Positions 1 through 7,181 of a stretch of DNA of 19,846 nucleotides are shown here, piece by piece. Numbering within the stretch: position 1 is the stretch's first letter; each line of letters begins with the position of its first letter. Both the position numbers and the translations under genes were made by a program. The DNA lies in assembly GCA_964058845.1 (NCBI GenBank), contig CAXKVR010000673.1:1-19846 (forward strand). Reading direction: 5' to 3'. The notes below the pieces were generated by a model. The model had not been told where the DNA came from and searched no databases. It worked only from the letters and a program-made list of their open reading frames with translations. Source of the stretch: Carex sylvatica (Eukaryota; Streptophyta; Magnoliopsida; Poales; Cyperaceae).

Positions 1-469
1 GACGGCTATTGCTTGGAGATGAAGTTGAGAAGCGAAAGACGCGAGTTTTGTTGTGAATCTTCTTTGTACTTTGGGTTTTAGAATGAATTCTTATTCATTT
101 ATCTTTGTTATCTGTTTTAGTACTATGTTTGAGTAGTTTTATTTGTTTCTAGGGTTAAGATGTAATCAAATGTTTTGTTTTGCATCTAGTTATTGGATTT
201 TTACGTTGAAATTTATGTTTGCTTAATTGTGATTGATTTTAATTGCTTAGTTTGGATTGTTTGACTATTATTATTTGGTTTGACCACTAGATGAGGCCAC
301 ATCTATAAGGTACTGTGTCCAATTTGATCTTTCAACCAGATTAAGTACATGAGGTAGGATTAGTGATCCGACAGGGGAAACCAACTAGTAGCCGGAAGGT
401 GAACATTTCCTCTTATTGACGGATAAGAGGTTACCTTTAGTATTCCAAACAAGTAACTTGGTAACTCGG

Positions 470-565
470 ACCAATATACGACAGTTGAGGTTTAGAGCCC
501 AAAGAAGGTAGATATTGCAAATTCCATACCAAGTTAATGAACCAACATACGACAGTTGAGGTTTA
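470..565 (+). repeat. 25-bp direct repeat pair inside LTR E1
   Basis: Positions 470-494 and 541-565 carry the same 25-bp segment with one mismatch. Each contains TACGACAGTTGAGGTTTA. The nine bases TACGACAGT also occur in every unit of the array that starts at 648. In E2 the matching places read AGAGTTGAGATTTA-like, without the TACGACAGT form. Confidence 0.75.
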
Positions 566-647
566 AAAATATTAGGTCTGGTCAGTTGAACCCTACACAA
601 AGGAACCACGTAAAGAAACAGTGATTGTTGCATTAACTCAAAGTCCA

Positions 648-1163
648 CACGACCCGTGTACGACAGTACACGACCCGTGTACGACAGTACACGACCCGTG
701 TACGACAGTACACGACCCGTGTACGACAGTACACGACCCGTGTACGACAGTACACGACCCGTGTACGACAGTACACGACCCGTGTACGACAGTACACGAC
801 CCGTGTACGACAGTACACGACCCGTGTACGACAGTACACGACCCGTGTACGACAGTACACGACCCGTGTACGACAGTACACGACCCGTGTACGACAGTAC
901 ACGACCCGTGTACGACAGTACACGACCCGTGTACGACAGTACACGACCCGTGTACGACAGTACACGACCCGTGTACGACAGTACACGACCCGTGTACGAC
1001 AGTACACGACCCGTGTACGACAGTACACGACCCGTGTACGACAGTACACGACCCGTGTACGACAGTACACGACCCGTGTACGACAGTACACGACCCGTGT
1101 ACGACAGTACACGACCCGTGTACGACAGTACACGACCCGTGTACGACAGTACACGACCCGTGC
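648..1163 (+). repeat. 24 perfect tandem copies of a 21-bp self-complementary unit
   Basis: Twenty-four identical 21-bp units run from 648 to 1151, then a 12-bp partial unit to 1163. Each unit is stem CGTGTAC, loop GACA, stem GTACACG, spacer ACC. The right arm can also pair with the left arm of the next unit across ACC, so the array is a chain of alternative 7-bp hairpins. The unit has three CpG sites and two GTAC tetramers. Degenerate relatives continue to about 1203 (ACGACCCGTGT, ACACGGTCCGTGT). The unit is a multiple of three and lacks stops in several frames, so long ORFs appear on both strands. They are by-products of the repeat and not genes. Confidence 0.97.
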
Positions 1164-1534
1164 AACCTGATACGACCCGTGTAGGAAACTACACGGTCCG
1201 TGTCAGGGACTGAGAGGCAAAACTGAGATAAGTCTGAAACCCTGGAAATGCCTTTTATTATTGATTTAAACCAAGTTTATTTACTGCCTTTCATTTAATT
1301 ACTGTCATTGAACTGATTAGGAACTTAAATACCAAAAACCAATCTTTTCTCACTTCTAGTCTTTAACTTATTTAAGTAGAGTCCGGTTTAGATTTGAACC
1401 GTCCCTGTGATCGATACCCGACGATATACTACTCGATAGGACTGTGCACTTGCAGTCTGAACCGAAGGTGTATTAAAGGTTAAAAGGTACAGCTTGCTGT
1501 ACTGAAACTTTGAGCACTAACTTTTTGTGTAACA

Positions 1535-2224
1535 ATAGGTCATTTACAACCCTGATACAACACTCCAATTGAAGGTGTTTGGAGCACTCTAGTGTCTCTA
1601 TATGGCAAGATAATTGAGTATTTACAGCCTTAATACAAACACTTAGGGGTGTAAATGGTCGGATACGAATTGGATAGTGGTCTTACTGTATCCGTATCCG
1701 TTATAATTTTTTAGATACGAATACGGATACGGATAGTCTCGGATATTAAATGTTCTGGATACGGATCGGATATCGGACGGATACGGATATTTTTCATAAT
1801 TAGCTTGTTAGTTACAAAACATCTATTATATTATTAAAATATTAGTCACTAATTATGTCATAGTGTCATATTATTCATCAAAATATATATCTATATGCAA
1901 TTTAATAAATTATTCGTACAATATACAATTTAATAAATCAATTTAAGAAAATATATCACATTTATTGTGGTTTAAAGTGTAAACAATCGGATACGGGTAG
2001 TAAAATACCTTACCGTATCCGCATCCATTATAATTTTTCGGATATGGATACGGATACGGATCAGATAATTTAAGTACTTTTTTGGATTCGGATTCGGACG
2101 AAATCGGATATTATCCGATCCGTTTACACTCCCTACAAACACTCCAATTGAATACAATTGTGGCAGTTTGAAGGTGTTTGGAGCACCCTAATACAACACT
2201 CTAGTAGTGTCTCTTATATTTGTC
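1535..2224 (+). repeat. Diverged direct duplication split by a MITE
   Basis: The segment 1540-1601 (ATTTACAACCCTGATACAAC, then CACTCCAATTGAAGGTG) recurs at 1619-1643 and, beyond the MITE, at 2136-2222 (CACTCCAATTGAA .. GAAGGTGTTTGGAGCAC .. TAGTGTCTCT). The second copy is longer by short insertions and was interrupted by the hAT element at 1644-2135. I see no ORF or known family in these flanks. Confidence 0.6.
1644..2135. mobile_element. Non-autonomous hAT element (MITE), family 1, copy 1
   Basis: The 492-bp element starts TAGGGGTGTAAATGG and ends TTTACACTCCCTA, the inverted terminus with a small change. It is flanked by a perfect 8-bp target duplication CAAACACT (1636-1643 and 2136-2143), which is diagnostic of hAT transposition. 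Arrays of GGATACGGAT-type motifs fill both subterminal regions. There is no coding capacity, so a transposase must have come from elsewhere. The same family recurs at 13879-14387. A block at 1650-1712 is repeated in direct orientation at 1977-2039. Confidence 0.92.
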
Positions 2225-2301
2225 ATTGCACTAAGATCTAAATTCTTACTGAGATTTACGCCTTATGTTCTTACTTGTTGTGTGCTTGATGTATGTCATG
2301 G

Positions 2302-2341
2302 GGATGTGTTTACATAGGTAAAACCATGAGTAAACACATCC
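2302..2341. other. Perfect 12-bp inverted repeat (hairpin)
   Basis: GGATGTGTTTAC at 2302-2313 is exactly complementary to GTAAACACATCC at 2330-2341, with a 16-nt loop. The role is unknown. It lies between the MITE flank and the presumed 5' leader of the LINE. It has no long U-tract and does not look like a bacterial terminator. Confidence 0.7.
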
Positions 2342-2392
2342 TCTCCTTATGTTCAGAACCCCAAAATTCCCCAGAATTCAGCACAAGAGAAA

Positions 2393-2932
2393 ATGCAACG
2401 CTATTACAACACACCACACTCCCCCACCCCACCACCATCACCCTCACACTTCTCTGAAGATGCGATTAAAGAAGGATTGGGCCAAGACCCGAACGCTAAC
2501 AACACCATTGGCAACCCTAAAACAGCCGGACCACAGCGAGCTACAAGGGGCATGATCTCACATCACTTTCAGGGTTTGACTGGTGATGTATCTCTAAAGG
2601 AAACTAAAGCCGTGCATGGGGAACCGCCACATAGAGAGGAAATCGTCCCATCTGAGGAAATCGTTCCATCAGAGTATAGCATGAATGTAGAAACCTGGTC
2701 ACCTTTTGTTAAGCCCAACCAAAAAGGCTTCTTCAATGTGGGTGCATTTCCTATCAGTATAGAGAAAAGTACAGTTAATATTGGAGAGATTCCACTTTGG
2801 ATAGAGGAGTCGTATTTCTCAAGCAGTATAGTGCAGGGAGACAGTCATGCCCAGTCTCTCATTAATTGCAAGGTACTACCCCAAAAGCATTTTTTTATTA
2901 CAGCAAACACCTTTCCAGAGGGGCAGAACTGA
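2393..2932 (+). other. 179-codon ORF of unknown nature upstream of LINE ORF1
   Basis: An uninterrupted ORF of 179 codons begins with a Pro/His/Ser-rich stretch and has no domain that I recognise. It contains an in-frame 18-bp tandem duplication (2636-2653 and 2654-2671) giving the repeated residues EEIVPS. It lies on the same strand as the LINE and ends about 300 bp before the ORF1 ATG. It could be part of the LINE 5' leader, a captured host fragment or a chance ORF. I see no splice-site or promoter evidence for an independent gene. The stretch 2933-3239 that follows holds no ORF and reads like LINE leader. Confidence 0.3.
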
Positions 2933-3239
2933 AGGCAACATATCCAACTACTTTGAGGATACAAGCATTGACTATTTGGGTTTGCTTTAAGGTCCACATA
3001 TGACCTTTCATCCATTTGTAAAGTGCAAAAGCATAGAAAGGAAATAGAGGCAGGCTACCTTAAATTACAATACCAACAGTCTCCAGGCCTTTAATAAGCC
3101 GAATAAAGACTCTCACCTAACCCAGAACCACAGCCCAATTAATCTCTACAAAAGAACGGGCCTGCCAAGCAAATATCAACCTACCTACAGTCACCATTCT
3201 CACTTTTCTCTCAAGGCAGACAAAACACCTATTACAGCA

Positions 3240-4088
3240 ATGGAAAATACACTGGAAAATGAGCAGTTTTTGGCACAGTTTGCCAACCTTAACCCGGGGT
3301 CAACCACTGATGAACCAATTACTCTGCAATCTGGGGGGCTAGTAGAAAAAGATTGATCTTTATGCCTACTAGTTAAAGTTATTACAGATTGTGGAGTGAT
3401 GTCAAATTTCATCTCGAACATGAGAAGGGCATGGACAGCCAGCCCAGCTACTGACTTCACCAACCTTGCACGCAATATCTTTTTGGTTCAGTTTACAAGT
3501 GAACATAAATTATCAAGAATCATGAATCGAGGCATATGGAGTTACCGGGGGGGCGTGGTAGCACTCCGACGCATTGCCGGCTCGGAAGACCTGGCCGATC
3601 CAAAGATAGATGATATCGAGGTTTGGATTCAATGGCATCGGGTACCGACTCACATAATCACTAATGATGGTCTACTTGAACTCACAGGAGAACTTGGCAC
3701 TCCGCTGTCTGATTTGTACGAGGCCTATGCTGCAGGTATGCGTGTTTTTAGGATTAAGGTGCGGCTATCACTTGATAAATCGCTCAAAGAATCAGTGCAA
3801 TTCAAACACCCGTCCCTAGGGGTTTTCACCATTTACACTGTCTATGAGAGAATAACTAGGCACTGTTTGTTCTGTGCACAAGTCAATCATGATATAGATC
3901 ACTGCCTGGACAAAATCCGGGTTGAAAGGCTAACACAGGATCCTAGGTTCAAAGATAGACAAGAATATAAACAGCTGGCCAAAAAAAAGAGTTGCTCTTT
4001 CGTTGACCGACTCAACAATGATCCCAATGGAACCTACAATCCAAAAGGTGGCTACACAGCAGAACCCCTGGAACCCAACAGCACCTAA
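3240..4088 (+). pseudogene. LINE ORF1, DUF4283-like plus CCHC zinc knuckle, with one stop
   Basis: ORF1 products of plant L1 elements are thought to bind the element's own RNA. The reading starts at ATG 3240 (MENTLENEQFLAQF) and hits an in-frame TGA at 3354-3356. The same frame then stays open to TAA at 4086-4088. The text VMSNFISNMRRAWTAS .. NIFLVQF .. MNRGIWSYRGG is typical of DUF4283. The CX2CX4HX4C knuckle CLFCAQVNHDIDHC near 3870-3911 is intact. The last 86 nt overlap the next frame, which carries a Pro/Ser/Asn-rich tail and then the endonuclease. That tail could be the displaced C-terminus of ORF1, possibly shifted at the A8 run near 3982-3989. The single stop makes it a pseudogene as it stands. 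Confidence 0.85.
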
Positions 4089-5623
4089 TAGGCCTAGTCC
4101 ATCCTCAAGCCCAAATCAAAGTTCAGCACTGGACCTAAATCACCCAAGAACAATTCACCAATATGTTAGATCACAAATTAAACAGCTTGAAACTCTGGAG
4201 GGTAACAGAGGCGGTTTAAAGAGAAACGAAAGTGAGGAGGAAGTTTTAAACAGTAGCAGTTCTAAAGGAACAATTGCTACGACTCAACAAAAGGAGAGCA
4301 GTGGAGGCCAAAATTATGGCGCCTCCCCCGCCAGCTCAATAAGTATCGTTATCTGGAATTGCCGTGGAGCCGAGGGAACACGAAAAAGACAATTCCTGGG
4401 AGACCTCCTCCGGGTGACAAGGGCTTCAATTGCCTTTGTATCAGAAACTAAATGCTCTATTAGAAAATCAAATATGTTTCTACCACAGTTACCATTAGCA
4501 AACCATACCTTCGTGTCGGCCCGGGGCCGGTCCGGCGATTTATGGTTAGTTTGGGATCAATCCATAAATCTTCAAGTTCTTTTTAAATCAAGGTTTATCA
4601 TCCATGCTAAGGTCACCCAACTGGATGGTAAGACTTGGTCTATGATAGGTGTTTACGGTGATCTCACGCACACCAGGAATGAAGAGATTTGGTCCCAAAT
4701 AAAAGCAATCACCTTGTTAGAACCAAGTGTATGTGGATTTTAATGAAATCATTGGGGATGAAGAAAAATGGGGAGGGAACCCGGTCTCAAGCCAACAGAC
4801 AAGATCCTTCCGCGATTTTATATTGGAAGCAAAATTGATTGATTTAGGATTCAAAGGACCCGCGTATACTTGGACGAATAAGCAACAGACATCTACGGTA
4901 ATTTTTGAAAGGTTAGATAGAGTTCTAGCAACAACGCAATGGAGTAATGATTTCCCGCAAGCAATAGTTCACCACCTGCCGCACATCCACAATGATCACA
5001 ACCCACTACTCCTTAGAACTATGATCAAACCACAAAATCGCATAACCTTTAGAGTAGAAAACTGGTGGTTTCAATCACAAGAATTTCTCTATGTCTGTGA
5101 ACAAAACTGGCCAGCAACAAATGGGCTGACTTTAGAAGAAAAATTGGAAAAAAAACAATACAGGCTTGGGCCCGCGCACAGCCCAGTCCACAAAAAAGAA
5201 TGGCAGAATTAAAACACCAAATTCTGGCCTGTCAAACACTCCACCCGAGCCAACAGAACCCAACATACGAATCCATCCTCACCTCCGAGTTCCAAAGGGC
5301 AGAGGCGGAGCTCGAGCTCTACTGGCGGTAGTGTTCTAGAATAAATTGGCACCTTCAGGGTGACCACAACACCACCTTCTTTCACACCATCACCACTACA
5401 CCAAGAAGAATCAATCTAATCACCCATATCTATGATGAAAACAACAACATCGCATCCTTAGAGGGGCATATCAAAGGGATTTTTGTCCGTTTCTACAAAG
5501 ACCTCTACAAATAACCGATTTCATGTGCAGATGGTCAGATTGATGCTTTCTTCGATCAATTCCAAGAACTCCAATACCCACAGATACCAACGAATGCTCA
5601 CCCAGACCTTAACCAAGTACCAA
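4003..5623 (+). pseudogene. LINE ORF2, N-terminal part: endonuclease and linker, frameshifted
   Basis: This is the endonuclease region that nicks target DNA for target-primed reverse transcription. Motifs in order are WNCRG (Asn, near 4353), SETKCS (Glu, near 4441), GVYG, VDFNE (Asp), FERLDRVL and HNDHN (His/Asp, near 4990). The reading frame changes near 4715-4745, where a few bases appear lost just before DFNE, and returns to the first frame at an A8 run (5148-5155). In-frame stops follow at TAG 5329-5331 and TAA 5512-5514. The linker text INWHLQGDHNTTFFH and KGIFVRFYKDLY is typical of plant LINEs. The part ends at the solo LTR insertion, whose left TSD is 5619-5623. No ATG sits directly before the endonuclease, so the start at 4003 is only the first ATG of this frame. 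Confidence 0.88.
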
Positions 5624-5797
5624 TGATATCACCATATTTGATCTATTATTCAGACCAATTCCCGTACCAAAATTTGTGTTTTAAACAATTAAATAGCGTC
5701 TTTTACATTGAATATCTATAGAATGTGGTACTGCTGCGTTTTCATTCTTATTTGCAGATGAATTGGCAAACTCAGAAGATAACTGCTAAATCCGAGA

Positions 5798-5999
5798 CTG
5801 TGCATGCGACCCGCATCAACCCTGACGCGAGTCGTTTGCCACTCTGACGCTACCACAGATGCTAGCCGCATTAGAGACTTCGATGCGACTCGCATTCATT
5901 CCACGCGACCCACATTGCCACACAGACGCTACCATAGCCGCCACCCGCATTAGACTAACCAAGACGCGAGCTGCATCAACCATGACGCGGTCCGCATCG
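5798..5999 (+). repeat. Degenerate GCGACCCGCAT-type repeats in the U3 part of LTR E2
   Basis: About seven irregularly spaced variants of one GC-rich motif occur in otherwise AT-rich DNA: GCATGCGACCCGCAT at 5802, GACGCGAGTCG at 5824, GATGCGACTCGCAT at 5882, CACGCGACCCACAT at 5902, GCCACCCGCAT at 5939, GACGCGAGCTGCAT at 5963 and GACGCGGTCCGCAT at 5984. Several are partial palindromes. They lie 90-300 bp upstream of the TATA box, where they could act as promoter elements or as a methylation focus; that role is inferred. Confidence 0.75.
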
Positions 6000-6091
6000 G
6001 AGTCTTCTAGAGTAGAAAGCGGAGGCCCAATGGAGATCCAATTAAGGCCCAAGATGAAAGCCCAAAGATGAAAAGGGCGTTTGGGGAAGGC

Positions 6092-6099
6092 TATAAAAG
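6092..6099 (+). promoter_or_regulatory. TATA box of LTR E2
   Basis: TATAAAAG in the context GGCTATAAAAGGACA lies 469 bp into the 1558-bp LTR, a normal place for the U3/R boundary. It supports + orientation. Purine-rich leader-like sequence follows. Whether it is active is unknown. Confidence 0.65.
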
Positions 6100-6780
6100 G
6101 ACATCTATTACCACTAGCCAGGGGATCAAAAAATCATAAAATAGAAGTTCAAAAAGGAGAAGAAGCGAGAGAGAGCTGAGAAGTGAAGATTGGAGAGCTT
6201 CACAGATCTTTCTTTCTTCTTCGGGTTTTATCATGATTTGTTCTTTCTTTACTTACTTTCTTTCTTTCTTGATCATGACTGAGTAGATCTTTTAGTTTCT
6301 AGGGTTAAGATGTAGTCTGAAACTCTGTTTTGTAATGCATGATGTTTAGATCTGAGATTATATTTGTGTTTATTTGTCTGAGTATTTTCTCCATTGCTTG
6401 ATTGAAATTGCTTGAATGAATCTTGTTGTCTACTGTTGAATGTCTATAGCATCTCTTCTAGTAATTAGGCCTTGATGTTTTTTGTGCATTTAGATCAAGT
6501 ATTTGAGGTAGATCTTTGATCTGAGAGGTGAGATCAATAGTAACTGAGAAGTGAAATTTCCATCTATTGAAAGATAGTGGATACTTTTAGTAAACCAGAC
6601 AAATGACTTAGAATTGAATACTCTTAGAGTTTTGAGATCTAAGAAGGTGAAGTTGCATTTTCTTACCAAATTCATTAAGTCATTCAACGAGAGTTGAGAT
6701 TTAGGAACTTTAGGTACGGTCAATGGATCCTTACACAAGTAATAGCTAAAGATCAGACACATGCTACATTCACTCGAGAT

Positions 6781-6852
6781 CCACGCGACTCGCATGTGAG
6801 AGCACGCGGGTCGCATCACACGGGTCGCATGCTAAAGTACGCGACTCGCGTG
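6781..6852 (+). repeat. GCGACTCGC palindromic cluster in LTR E2, counterpart of the 21-bp array
   Basis: Four variants occur in 72 bp: CACGCGACTCGCATG, CACGCGGGTCGCATC, CACGGGTCGCATG and the perfect interrupted palindrome ACGCGA-C-TCGCGT at 6839-6851. The cluster occupies the same place in the LTR, just before GTCTGAAACCCTGGAAA, as the 24-unit array at 648-1163 in E1. This suggests that a short palindromic cluster was amplified in E1. Confidence 0.75.
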
Positions 6853-7181
6853 AAGGGATTAGAAAGGCAGAGTTGAAAGACAAAGTCTGAAACCCTGGAA
6901 ACTTCGTTTTTCTTTTATCAAGTAAATTCAGACTTTTAATTGCTATCATTTATTGTTATCAAACTTAGAAAATATAAACAAACCAAATCATCTTATTACT
7001 TCTAGTACTTAGCTGGAAAAGCGAGAATCCAGAATTGAACCGTTCCCTGTGGATCGATACCTGATTATACCATTCGATAAGAGTTATATACTTGCAATCT
7101 AATTTGAAAGCTAAATCAAGATTTTAAACAAAGTATAGCTCGCTGTACCGAAGCTTTGTCTATATGCTTTGCATGATAACA

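Larger units (their letters stand above)
1..1534 (+). mobile_element. LTR (copy E1), 3' part, of a long-LTR retrotransposon
   Basis: This non-coding stretch is collinear with the complete solo LTR at 5624-7181 (E2). Shared landmarks are the motif GTTTCTAGGGTTAAGATGTA near 147 and 6297, the block TCTGAAACCCTGGAAA near 1233 and 6886, a CCCTGTG(G)ATCGATACC block near 1402 and 7046, and the end GTACAGCTTGCTGTAC / GTATAGCTCGCTGTAC followed by ..TAACA. I place the LTR end at 1534 because it matches the E2 end. The left end lies outside the window. No primer-binding site follows 1534, so this is a solo LTR or the 3' LTR of an element to the left. Long LTRs of this layout are typical of plant Ty3/Gypsy elements, but no coding region is present to prove the superfamily. 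Confidence 0.72.
5624..7181 (+). mobile_element. Solo LTR (copy E2) inserted in LINE ORF2
   Basis: The 1558-bp sequence starts TGATATCA, ends TGATAACA (TG..CA) and is flanked by the perfect 5-bp duplication ACCAA (5619-5623 and 7182-7186). Removing it with one TSD copy (1563 nt, a multiple of three) leaves the LINE reading frame continuous across the junction, which independently supports both boundaries. There is no internal coding region, PBS or second LTR, so it is a solo LTR, the usual product of LTR-LTR recombination. It is a diverged relative of the LTR at 1-1534 in the same orientation. The architecture suggests Ty3/Gypsy, but this is inferred. Confidence 0.93.

Noticed and set aside
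648..1163. CRISPR-like array
   Set aside because: Units are directly contiguous and identical with no variable spacers, and the context is a plant LTR.
621..1213. Long ORFs on both strands over the 21-bp array (repeats such as HDPCTTV)
   Set aside because: The unit length is a multiple of three and lacks stops, so open frames arise automatically in four frames; there is no unique coding sequence.
1535..1560. Primer-binding site after LTR E1, which would make it a 5' LTR
   Set aside because: The bases after 1534 (ATAGGTCATTTAC) do not match a tRNA 3' end, so a solo or 3' LTR is preferred.
5816..6071. ORFs over the GC-rich repeats in LTR E2
   Set aside because: They arise from CG-rich repeats in a non-coding U3 region and show no protein family features.
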